Source: Hyphomicrobiales bacterium (GTDB lineage: Bacteria; Pseudomonadota; Alphaproteobacteria; Rhizobiales; OSC116). Taken from it: 9,205 nt of DNA. Below the pieces are notes generated by a model that saw only the letters and a program-made list of their open reading frames with translations, made no database searches and had not been told where the DNA came from. The position numbers and the translations under genes were made by a program. Below are positions 1 through 5,371 of this stretch, one piece after another (within the stretch, counting starts at the first letter, position 1; every line of letters starts with the position of its first letter). The stretch covers positions 1 to 9,205 of the forward strand of contig JABSRY010000062.1 in the NCBI GenBank assembly GCA_013214985.1, read 5' to 3'.

Positions 1-50
1 TTTTAAATCAACAGTCAAACCAAAGTGGACTTGTTTTGCGCCGCCCTAGT

Positions 51-69
51 GGTAGAGTTTTACTCTGCC
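51..69. other. Hairpin next to the broken 5' end of the repeat gene
   Basis: GGTAGAG (51-57) pairs with CTCTGCC (63-69) around a five-base loop, with one G-T wobble. It lies a few bases before the TGA that interrupts the repeat frame. The sequence left of about 75 has a different character from the repeat array. I infer that 1-75 may be the end of an inserted element or a deletion junction, but no terminal repeat partner is visible in the window. Confidence 0.3.
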
Positions 70-74
70 CTTGA

Positions 75-308
75 CAAGCGGAAGAGGCAGCAATTAAAGC
101 AGCCGAAGAGGCAGCAATTAAAGCAGCAGAAGAGGCAGCAATTAAAGCCGCTGAAGAAGCCGCAATTAAAGCAGCTGAAGAGGCCGCAACTAAAGCAGCC
201 GAAGAGGCCGCAACTAAAGCCGCTGAAGAAGCCGCAACTAAGGCAGCAGAAGAGGCCGCAACTAAAATTGTTGAAGATGACGCTACAGAAACTGTTGTAG
301 TAAAATAG
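75..308 (+). pseudogene. 3' remnant of an Ala/Glu/Lys repeat protein (EEAA[I/T]KAA repeats)
   Basis: The frame through 81-308 reads as tandem octapeptides: four EEAAIKAA, three EEAATKAA, then EEAATKIV, followed by a short acidic and hydrophobic end (EDDATETVVVK) and a TAG stop at 306-308. Such alanine/glutamate/lysine repeats form long charged helices, as in the middle of TolA-like or other surface/periplasmic proteins; the exact role is unknown. There is no start codon: the same frame has TGA at 72-74, directly before the repeats, so the 5' part has been lost or displaced. Another frame (GTG at 25 to TAG at 300) is also open because the 24-bp unit has no stop in that frame. It gives a Lys/Arg/Gln/Pro/Leu polypeptide without a clear ribosome binding site, and I take it as the shadow. 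The identity of the original protein is not determinable here. Confidence 0.5.
81..272 (+). repeat. Eight tandem 24-bp units
   Basis: Eight consecutive 24-bp units begin with GAAGAGGC or GAAGAAGC at 81, 105, 129, 153, 177, 201, 225 and 249. The first four carry ATT (Ile) and the last four ACT (Thr) at the same position, so the array looks like two blocks that expanded separately. Silent differences (gca/gcc/gct, gag/gaa) show it is not a very recent slippage product. The unit is a multiple of three, so copy-number change keeps the reading frame. The last unit diverges in its final six bases. Confidence 0.9.
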
Positions 309-325
309 CCTACAACCCTCTCTGT

Positions 326-420
326 GGCTCTGTTACAAATAATGAGAGTTTGATGTAGATTTCTGACTTTGTCGAGCTTTTCATGAAACTATTCAAACAT
401 CGATTATTTGTAGCAGAGCC
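326..420 (+). mobile_element. Miniature IS6-family derivative (MITE-like), 95 bp
   Basis: This short element has near-perfect 17-bp terminal inverted repeats: GGCTCTGTTACAAATAA at 326-342 and the complement of GGCTCTGCTACAAATAA at 404-420 (one mismatch). The first ~78 bp align with the left end of the full IS6 element at 4068-4883 at roughly 80% identity, including the transposase start, which here encodes only MKLFKHR before the sequence jumps to the right end. It is therefore an internal-deletion derivative of a related but not identical IS6 element. It could be mobilised in trans by a compatible transposase. The flanking octamers (318-325 and 421-428) are not duplicated, so the insertion is old or the flanks have been rearranged. 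Confidence 0.75.
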
Positions 421-521
421 TAGAATCCTACTTATAAATACCTAAAAAAACGGCCATCCATTAAAAGTGTATCCTAAATCGATTAGGAGACAGATGTGTA
501 CACTAATGATGAAATATCGAT

Positions 522-547
522 TTGATAGACATCAAATTGTATATAAT
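522..547. promoter_or_regulatory. Perfect FNR/ANR-type box beside a consensus -10 hexamer
   Basis: TTGAT-AGAC-ATCAA at 522-535 matches the FNR/ANR consensus TTGAT-N4-ATCAA exactly, and the dyad extends to seven bases per arm. A TATAAT hexamer follows at 542-547. If that is a real -10, the box is centred at about -25, overlapping the core promoter, which would suit repression rather than class II activation. The nearest downstream gene starts over 300 bp away at 887, so the target is uncertain. In AT-rich DNA a chance match is possible. Confidence 0.35.
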
Positions 548-875
548 TTATATGGGCTACTAATTTATAATATAAGAGACAGTTGGGCAATCATGACACA
601 AATGCATTATATTTAATAAAGCAAGACAAGAATATTTTATCTCGAAATTTACTCGACCCAATATTGTTGTTACCTGTATATGAAAAGAAGAATTGTGGCA
701 TAAATTAAGAAACCCTAATCACTAGTTAATAAAATGAATTTGATCAATGTCATTAATCTAGTTAACCTAAGCCCTGTAAATATCGAAAATATGTCTGAGC
801 TCTGTCCATAGGGCATATTATTAACATCGATAAGATTGATATAGTTACTTACCGTATATTTTTTCTAAATTTTTC

Positions 876-880
876 AGGAG
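876..880 (+). promoter_or_regulatory. Ribosome binding site of the metalloprotease gene
   Basis: AGGAG lies six bases before the ATG at 887. It supports this start, which is also the one that gives a well-formed signal peptide. Confidence 0.75.
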
Positions 881-886
881 TTTATT

Positions 887-2860
887 ATGCGTTTTTCAAA
901 TTATTTAAAATTGGCTCTCATGTGTGCGACAACCATGCCCTCGGTTGCGTTTGGAGTAGGAATAGGCCAAGGTGGACGTGACGTGTTACACGTTCCAATG
1001 GCATGGTGTGCATTGCAAGGAAGTCCTGCAGCAACGGCACCAAATATCAATGGTGATACAACTACAGATTCTGTATTATGGCGCAGACACGAGCGGCCGA
1101 CAGATAATATTTTCTTACCACAAGCAGATCTGACATTGCGTTCTGCAATATTAAACTCATGGGGTACGCTTAGCTTTCCTATTATAAATGATTTAGATAC
1201 GACTACTGCATTAGTAGGCGATGTCCGTGGAGAAGTTAATACAGAATTAGGTACTGGAAGTGAATTTGCTGACACTATAATTTCTTGCGACAATGCTTGG
1301 AGCGCAATAGGTAAAGCCGGTATTGGCGTAACTGCAGTTAATGTGAATTTATTTCATGATGTAGATGGTAACTATGGAACAGTTATTGGAGGTAATTTTT
1401 CGGGATACCCAGTTGGTTGGGCAGGTTGCTTGAAGTCGACTACAACAAACATCTGCACCGCGCCTTATAATGGGCGGATAATGGTAGCAGATAATAAATA
1501 TTTCTACCCGACGGTGCCCGATAGAACCTTACCGCCAACGCCGAATGTTCCTGCAGGAAATATACAATATGGCACCGACGTTATGGACATATTGGTTGGA
1601 CACGAAACTGGCCATGCACTTGGCTTGCTCCATAGAACAGGTGCTACCAATTTAATGAACCCGACATTGTTAGGCACTAATATTGGTTTAAATAATTCTG
1701 AAATTTCAATTTTAAGGTCAAGTTCGCTTAATGTTTCTGGGCTTGAAATAGATCCGCCAAATCAAATTGACCCTGGTAATTTTGTGGGTATGACCCTAGT
1801 CAACATCAATAAGGTTGATCCTAAATTTGATCTTAAACGGTATCAATTACTAAATTCTATTAATGCTGTGCTAGACAAAGAGAAAAATATTGTTCACCTA
1901 AGCCTTGGTTTGCGAGCTTCATTACCAAAAAATGCAAAAGACATGAAGTTATTTATGGCATTAAAAAGTAAGGATGGAAAAGGCCTAAATGCAGATCAAG
2001 CGAATAAACAAATTGGCTTTCCAACTCAAATTGCTGGTAAAGAAGAGTTCGACTCGTTTTTTGAACTAAGTTTAACCAATGGTAAAATAAAGGGCACTGC
2101 TTGGCAGCTAGAAAATGGTGAATTACTTAAGGCTGATCGTATTGAATATGATTTACGTCGACTAATAATGTATCCCGTTTATGGAGTTGTTAAAGGGCAA
2201 AAACCTATTTTAGACAGGCCAGATGCCCCACGTGCGGTTTATGATACAATTGTTATTACATTACCCGCAAAAGTCTTTGGTATTGAATTGGGTAAAGAAT
2301 TTACAGTTACAGCGGGCGTCACTCCAGATCGTGAAAGATTTGACATACTGAAAACCATAAAAGACAGAAATATTTTGATACTCGATGACCCAAGTTTCCC
2401 ACATTGTTTTGCACAAAAAACGGGTAGACCTGGTGAAACGGTTCCAATTCGACTTGATGGTATGCTGCCTTCAAAACCAATTCACGGGCTCTTTGGTCCT
2501 GATGAAGTATTCAAGGGAAAAACGGATCGTCGCGGAGAAGCTCTGATTGACTTTCCAATACCCAAAAACGCAACTAATGGGCTTCATTTGGTGACTATTG
2601 GAATTGACGGCACGGCACTAACAGCAGATTGTGTTGTGGATGTGAATGCTGAGGAGAAACAACCTAAGACAAAACCACAAATATGTGAAAAATGCAAAGA
2701 GCGGTTACATTTAATTCAAAATCAAAGCCGTCTAATTGAGCAACTTGGTCGAATTCTAGAATCTAGAAAAATGGAAAACAGAACAAATGAAGATGTTATT
2801 GAGTTAATCAAACTCATTAAACAACAAGGCAAAATAGTTCAAAATGAACTAAACAAATAA
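887..2860 (+). CDS. Secreted metzincin-type zinc metalloprotease with C-terminal CxxC/helical tail
   Basis: The 657-residue product starts with a Sec signal peptide (basic MRFSNYLK, hydrophobic core to about residue 20, likely cleavage after AFG at 21-23), so it is exported. The zinc site HETGHALGLLH at residues 239-249 is a full HExxHxxGxxH motif: His239, His243 and His249 would bind zinc and Glu240 is the catalytic base. NLMNP at 255-259 supplies the Met-turn (Met257) eight residues later. These two motifs together define metzincins. Residues ~300-510 look like beta-rich domains without a recognised name; ~510-630 has an Ig-like character (PGETVPIRLDG, GLHLVTIGIDG). The tail from ~643 carries CEKC and then an amphipathic, probably coiled-coil helix to the C-terminus. 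It stands alone, with its own AGGAG site, and hairpins follow the stop. The substrate is unknown; host or environmental protein degradation is plausible. Confidence 0.85.
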   Translation: MRFSNYLKLALMCATTMPSVAFGVGIGQGGRDVLHVPMAWCALQGSPAATAPNINGDTTTDSVLWRRHERPTDNIFLPQADLTLRSAILNSWGTLSFPIINDLDTTTALVGDVRGEVNTELGTGSEFADTIISCDNAWSAIGKAGIGVTAVNVNLFHDVDGNYGTVIGGNFSGYPVGWAGCLKSTTTNICTAPYNGRIMVADNKYFYPTVPDRTLPPTPNVPAGNIQYGTDVMDILVGHETGHALGLLHRTGATNLMNPTLLGTNIGLNNSEISILRSSSLNVSGLEIDPPNQIDPGNFVGMTLVNINKVDPKFDLKRYQLLNSINAVLDKEKNIVHLSLGLRASLPKNAKDMKLFMALKSKDGKGLNADQANKQIGFPTQIAGKEEFDSFFELSLTNGKIKGTAWQLENGELLKADRIEYDLRRLIMYPVYGVVKGQKPILDRPDAPRAVYDTIVITLPAKVFGIELGKEFTVTAGVTPDRERFDILKTIKDRNILILDDPSFPHCFAQKTGRPGETVPIRLDGMLPSKPIHGLFGPDEVFKGKTDRRGEALIDFPIPKNATNGLHLVTIGIDGTALTADCVVDVNAEEKQPKTKPQICEKCKERLHLIQNQSRLIEQLGRILESRKMENRTNEDVIELIKLIKQQGKIVQNELNK

Positions 2861-2878
2861 ACCAGATTTTATCTGGTT
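2860..2878 (+). terminator. Hairpin directly after the metalloprotease stop codon
   Basis: AACCAGA (2860-2866) and TCTGGTT (2872-2878) form a perfect 7-bp stem with a five-base loop, starting at the last base of the stop codon. No T-tract follows, so it is at best a weak intrinsic terminator or an mRNA 3'-end stabiliser. Confidence 0.4.
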
Positions 2879-2893
2879 AACAATGACAGGTTG

Positions 2894-2914
2894 GGAGAGG
2901 TGTTGATCCTCTCC
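2894..2914 (+). terminator. GC-rich hairpin downstream of the metalloprotease gene
   Basis: GGAGAGG (2894-2900) and CCTCTCC (2908-2914) form a perfect 7-bp stem with a seven-base loop, extendable by a G-T pair. It is the most GC-rich stem of this spacer and lies just beyond the first hairpin. It lacks a T-run, so termination is inferred from position only. Confidence 0.4.
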
Positions 2915-2966
2915 TGCAAACTAGCTTCAAACATTTACACGGACGAATTACGGTCACCAATCTCAT

Positions 2967-3133
2967 TCATTCTTCTCTAAATGCCCCATTAAGCTGATCA
3001 TCAAATGGTTTAATCAGATGATTTCGTGCGGTTCTATCTTTGGTCTAAATAAACGCTTTTACGGGTACGCCAGAAATAAGCTTTAGCTCAGTTATTTTTT
3101 TGGGTCAAGTTCGGTAATCATGTCATAAATGCG
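2967..3133 (-). pseudogene. Decayed coding remnant, unrecognised
   Basis: On the minus strand, one frame from about 3105 down to TGA at 2967-2969 reads as ordinary protein sequence: ITELKLISGVPVKAFI, one TAG (3045-3047), then TKDRTARNHLIKPF and DDQLNGAFREE. Upstream, RIYDMITELDPKK continues in a neighbouring frame, with the shift at a run of seven A/T bases (3095-3101). This pattern of one stop and one homopolymer shift fits a pseudogene. The upstream part also resembles 581-607, where the same strand reads ICVMIAQL, so it could be a piece of a dispersed transposase. I do not recognise the family. Confidence 0.3.
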
Positions 3134-3159
3134 TATACTAAATCTTTTTTTGAATTGAA

Positions 3160-3188
3160 TTGATAACTATTATCACCTGTGGCATAAT
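3160..3188 (+). promoter_or_regulatory. Sigma-70 promoter of the parDE operon
   Basis: TTGATA (3160-3165) and CATAAT (3183-3188) each match five of six consensus bases and are separated by exactly 17 bp. Transcription would start near 3195, giving a short leader before the ATG at 3221. Its position directly upstream of the toxin-antitoxin pair makes it the likely operon promoter. Confidence 0.65.
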
Positions 3189-3204
3189 GATATATAGAAT
3201 ATAT
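3161..3204. promoter_or_regulatory. Two palindromes overlapping the parDE promoter (likely autoregulatory operators)
   Basis: TGATAA-CTA-TTATCA (3161-3175) is a perfect inverted repeat over the -35 and spacer. ATATAT-AGA-ATATAT (3190-3204) is a second perfect one over the expected start point. Ribbon-helix-helix antitoxins of the ParD type bind such short palindromes and repress their own operon together with the toxin, so these are the natural operator candidates. The first also resembles half of a Fur box, but nothing else points to iron control. Confidence 0.5.
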
Positions 3205-3220
3205 TATAAAGGATTAAATT

Positions 3221-3484
3221 ATGGCTTCTAGTTATGTGTTAGGGGATGCTCAGAAAGGGTTTGTAAATGAACTTGTAGGACTTGGCCGTTATAATTCAAA
3301 AAGCGAAGTAATCAGAGAAGCTATACGTTTGCTACAAGATCGCGAAGAACAACGAGAAATGAAATTAGAGACACTAAGAAAAGCTTTTCAAGAAGGTATC
3401 GATAGTGGCCATGGTGAGGATGCTGATACAGTATTTGATCGCCTGGAAGCTAAATATTCTGCGATGATTGGTACAAATCAATAA
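3221..3484 (+). CDS. parD: ParD-family antitoxin
   Basis: The 87-residue product has the layout of a CC2985-type ParD antitoxin: an N-terminal ribbon-helix-helix DNA-binding domain (strand at residues ~2-8, then the conserved RYNSKSEVIREAIRLLQDRE, residues ~23-42) and a charged flexible C-terminal arm (~45-87) that would wrap around and neutralise the toxin. The LRKAFQEGIDSG segment (~47-58) is typical of the family. AAGGA seven bases before the ATG supports the start. The stop codon TAA (3482-3484) shares one base with the toxin ATG, so the two are translationally coupled. It probably represses its own promoter at 3160-3204. Confidence 0.87.
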   Translation: MASSYVLGDAQKGFVNELVGLGRYNSKSEVIREAIRLLQDREEQREMKLETLRKAFQEGIDSGHGEDADTVFDRLEAKYSAMIGTNQ

Positions 3485-3777
3485 TGGTTTCCGTTATATT
3501 TTCTAATAAATCTGTAATAGATCTTGATTTAATTGCGGGTCATATTGCGTTGGATAGCCCAATCAATGCTGTATTGTTTATTAAAAAAATGCGTATCCAT
3601 TGTAAAAATCTGGGGCAGTTTCCAGAATCACATTCCATATTTTCAGAAGTTCATCCGGAATTAAGATTTTCACCCCACAAAAGATATATAATATTATATC
3701 GTTTTGAAAAAAATGAAGTATTAATTGAACGCATTATCCATAGTGCTCAAGATATTCTAGAAATTTTATCAAATTGA
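3484..3777 (+). CDS. parE: ParE/RelE-superfamily toxin
   Basis: The 97-residue product is a ParE-type toxin of the RelE/ParE fold: two N-terminal helices (~9-45), then a beta sheet containing LRFSPHKRYIILYRFEKNEVLIERIIHSAQDI (residues ~62-92), where the RYIILYR strand and the IERIIHSAQDI end match the family pattern (YrI/YRxxxxxvxIxrIlHgarDi). ParE proteins act on DNA gyrase; related RelE proteins cleave mRNA in the ribosome. The key RelE catalytic residues are not evident, so the gyrase-type activity is the better guess. It overlaps parD by one base (TAATG), the usual antitoxin-first order. The pair may stabilise this mobile-element-rich region. Confidence 0.83.
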   Translation: MVSVIFSNKSVIDLDLIAGHIALDSPINAVLFIKKMRIHCKNLGQFPESHSIFSEVHPELRFSPHKRYIILYRFEKNEVLIERIIHSAQDILEILSN

Positions 3778-3789
3778 AGGCGTTGTTAG

Positions 3790-3838
3790 TGGAATGTTGA
3801 TAATGAAATTGTTATCAACCACTCAAAATTTCATTCCA
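3790..3838. other. Nested inverted repeats between parE and the convergent acyltransferase remnant
   Basis: GTTGATAA (3796-3803) and TTATCAAC (3812-3819) form a perfect 8-bp dyad. TGGAATG (3790-3796) and CATTCCA (3832-3838) enclose it, and ATGAAATT (3803-3810) is complementary to AATTTCAT (3827-3834). The arms therefore allow alternative foldings. It lies between convergent reading frames, where a bidirectional transcript end is plausible, but there is no strong T-run on either side. Confidence 0.4.
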
Positions 3839-3855
3839 AAGACGGTTTTAATTGA

Positions 3856-4067
3856 TCATCGAATTTTTCTTGTTTTTATGGTAATTATCACCATACAGGT
3901 TCCAGATTTTTTTGGCTTTCCACTTTTATAAATTGGAAAAGCCTTCACATGCTCATTTGGATGTATGTTTTTCTTAATATCATTGGCTATATGTTTAGCA
4001 TACCCAAATGGCGCTAAAAAATCCATTAGCCATAAATTTTCCTCCGATTTCCAATCATGAGACTTTG
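3856..4067 (-). pseudogene. C-terminal half of an HlyC-family toxin-activating lysine acyltransferase
   Basis: The roughly 70 residues after the IS end match the second half of HlyC-type enzymes, which transfer a fatty acyl group from acyl-ACP to lysines of RTX protoxins in the cytosol. HDWKSEENLWLMDFLAPFG parallels the HlyC segment with W-x-S-G-x-x-x-W-F-I-D-W-I-A-P-F-G. The Asp of LMDFLAPFG (codon at 4021-4023) corresponds to HlyC Asp92, one of the two residues needed for activity. The N-terminal half with the catalytic His is missing: the IS6 element occupies its place, and beyond 4883 no matching N-terminal coding sequence is seen. The frame is continuous with the end of the transposase, so a fusion peptide could be read, but it would lack the active-site His. 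No RTX toxin gene is visible. Confidence 0.7.
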
Positions 4068-4193
4068 GGCTCTGTTGCAAATAGCAATTCGGGCCGAGTA
4101 TTTTCGGGTTTTCATTGGTTATTAGGCGGATTTCTGCATCAATCATATTTCCATGCAGCCAAAGTTTGAATTGGCCTTTCTTGGACATGTACA

Positions 4194-4826
4194 TCACTTC
4201 AAAACCTTTGATTGTGGCAGGGCCTGCCCCTCACTTTGGGTATAAGCTGTTTTCATAGATTTAAAACCACGAACGGGAATAATTAGTCGTTTCAGCTTGC
4301 CATGATCTGCTTCAATTCTGTTGTTTAGATATTTAACTTGTCGGTGCTCCAAATCTTCTGGGCACTTGCCTTCATTCTTTAGTTTTTTAATGGCGACGCC
4401 GTATGATGGCGCTTTGTCTGTATTGATAGTCGAAGGCTTTTGCCAGTCTTTAAGGCCGCGCAAAGCCTTACTTAAAAACCGATAAGCTGCCTTAGCATTA
4501 CGCCTAGTCGATAAATAAAAGTCGATTGTATTGCCTTCTTTATCAATCGCACGATATAAATATACCCATTTGCCTTTGACCTTGATGTAGGTTTCGTCGA
4601 CTTGCCAGCTGATACCAGACTTTGGACGCCAGTGCCATTTAAGACGCTCTTCCATCAGAGGTGCATACTTCTGAACCCATCGATAAATTGTTGAATGATC
4701 GACAGTTACACCGCGTTCATAAAGCATTTCTTTTAACTCACGATAGCTAATACCATATTTACAATACCAACGGATTGCCCAGATAATAATATTATATTGA
4801 AAGTGGCGATGCTTGAATAAATTCAT
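4194..4826 (-). CDS. IS6-family DDE transposase with an altered, frameshifted C-terminus
   Basis: The 210-residue product has the N-terminal helix-turn-helix region (~1-55: MNLFKHRHFQ, ISYRELKEMLYERGV, VDHSTIYRWVQKYAP) and the catalytic DDE domain: Asp77 in WQVDETYIKVKGKW, Asp137 in INTDKAPSYG and Glu172 in NRIEADHGKLKR, followed by the family RGFKSMKTAY (187-195). After Tyr195 a 23-nt insertion shifts the frame, so the last 15 residues (TQSEGQALPQSKVLK) are foreign. The proper continuation (TIKGFEVMYMSKKGQFKLWLHG) lies in another frame at about 4218-4150. IS6 transposases usually have ~230-240 residues and keep this tail, so activity is doubtful although all catalytic residues remain. ATG follows 57 bp of IS end sequence. 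Confidence 0.87.
   Translation of the reverse strand: MNLFKHRHFQYNIIIWAIRWYCKYGISYRELKEMLYERGVTVDHSTIYRWVQKYAPLMEERLKWHWRPKSGISWQVDETYIKVKGKWVYLYRAIDKEGNTIDFYLSTRRNAKAAYRFLSKALRGLKDWQKPSTINTDKAPSYGVAIKKLKNEGKCPEDLEHRQVKYLNNRIEADHGKLKRLIIPVRGFKSMKTAYTQSEGQALPQSKVLK
4219..4241. other. 23-nt insertion in the transposase gene, forming a perfect palindrome at its edge
   Basis: If these 23 bases are removed, the conserved IS6 tail MKTAYATIKGFEV is restored in frame. The left edge makes GGCAGG-G-CCTGCC (4216-4228), a perfect 6-bp inverted repeat with one central base. The insert also contains ACTTTGGG (4233-4240), an octamer that occurs again across the IS outer end at 4062-4069. The origin of the insert is unknown. 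Confidence 0.6.
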
Positions 4827-5205
4827 ATGAAACTCGATAAAACCAGAAATTTACATCAAACTCTTATTATTTGCAACAGAGCCCAGGCACGGTATTTTCA
4901 TGAATTTATTTGATATTTATGTTGAGTTGTCCTTTACGGTAATTATTAGTTTATGCCAAATAATAAAGGTTTAGATGTATTTGTAGATATAAATCTTTTG
5001 TATTTTTTTTACCCTCTTTTTAATTTTAATGCCACCATCAATAGATTTGAATTTTCATCAAAATCCTCGTTTATTACGATTTAACCAACTACTCAAAATT
5101 CAATTATTATAACAACTTACTATAAAATTATTCGATATTTATTCGAAGGAATCGACGTCAATTTTTATAAATAATTACAGCGCTAACTATTCTAAATCAT
5201 ACTCA

Positions 5206-5236
5206 TTGGTAAAGTATTTTTGATACATATTATACT
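5206..5236 (+). promoter_or_regulatory. Possible promoter of the decarboxylase gene
   Basis: TTGGTA (5206-5211) is followed by TATTAT (5228-5233, 16-bp spacer) or TATACT (5231-5236, 19-bp spacer). Each hexamer is near consensus. It is the best candidate upstream of 5372, but the surrounding DNA is very AT-rich and similar hexamers arise by chance. Confidence 0.3.
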
Positions 5237-5360
5237 TTAGTGTTATGCACAGGTTAGGGTTGTAATTAAATTTTTCACTCGTAATGGTATTTTTTTGGTG
5301 ACAAAATTAGAATATGAAGCAATGCTAAGACGTTAAATAAAACATTAAATTTACTAAATT

Positions 5361-5366
5361 AGGAGA
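5361..5366 (+). promoter_or_regulatory. Ribosome binding site of the decarboxylase gene
   Basis: AGGAGA at 5361-5366 lies five bases before the ATG at 5372. It fixes this start for the decarboxylase; the downstream half (after the amber codon) has no comparable site. Confidence 0.75.
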
Positions 5367-5371
5367 TTGAA

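Larger units (their letters stand above)
421..886. other. AT-rich intergenic region, 466 bp
   Basis: No credible gene is seen on either strand; only frames of a few codons occur. It holds an imperfect palindrome (CCTAA-ATCGA-TTAGG, about 474-488), an FNR-type dyad with an adjacent TATAAT (522-547), a 27-bp stretch at 581-607 resembling 3108-3134 (22 of 27 bases), and an 8-bp direct repeat CTAGTTAA at 722-729 and 758-765. The 3' part presumably contains the promoter of the metalloprotease gene at 887, but no convincing -35/-10 pair stands out near it. Confidence 0.6.
4068..4883 (-). mobile_element. IS6-family insertion sequence, 816 bp
   Basis: The ends are perfect 16-bp inverted repeats: GGCTCTGTTGCAAATA at 4068-4083 and its complement at 4868-4883. 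Length, repeat sequence and a single DDE transposase running almost from end to end fit the IS6 family, which moves by replicative cointegrate formation. The flanking octamers (4060-4067 AGACTTTG; 4884-4891 CAGGCACG) do not match. With the missing N-terminal half of the neighbouring acyltransferase gene, this points to an IS-driven adjacent deletion or recombination between copies rather than a simple insertion. The related mini-element at 326-420 shows that more than one IS6 lineage has passed through this region. Confidence 0.9.
4884..5371. other. AT-rich intergenic region, 488 bp
   Basis: No gene is supported on either strand; the longest ATG frame (4900-4974) has 24 codons and no ribosome binding site. 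The minus strand does not continue the acyltransferase interrupted at 4067. A possible promoter for the decarboxylase lies at 5206-5236, followed by a leader of about 130 bases. A twelve-codon frame (GTG at ~5298, ending in TAA before 5340) is present in the leader but has no supporting evidence. Confidence 0.55.

Noticed and set aside
39..100. tRNA-like stretch (AGTGGTAGAG followed by CCTTGACAAG)
   Set aside because: The D-arm and anticodon-loop resemblance fails on stem pairing, the loop is too large, and no T-arm or acceptor stem follows.
25..300. GTG-started open frame giving a Lys/Arg/Gln/Leu/Pro-rich polypeptide
   Set aside because: It stays open only because the 24-bp unit lacks stops in that frame. 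The alternative frame gives a typical helical EEAA[I/T]KAA repeat with its own ending, so this is probably the shadow.
901..1293. Minus-strand frame of 130 codons
   Set aside because: It lies inside the metalloprotease gene, antisense, with no recognisable motifs.
3796..3819. Integron attC site after the toxin-antitoxin pair
   Set aside because: The dyad lacks the paired RYYYAAC and GTTRRRY core sites in the right order, and no integrase or cassette array is present.
4900..4974. Small 24-codon gene beside the IS6 element
   Set aside because: No ribosome binding site, no motif, and the DNA is very AT-rich; the shared MNLF start with the transposase looks accidental.
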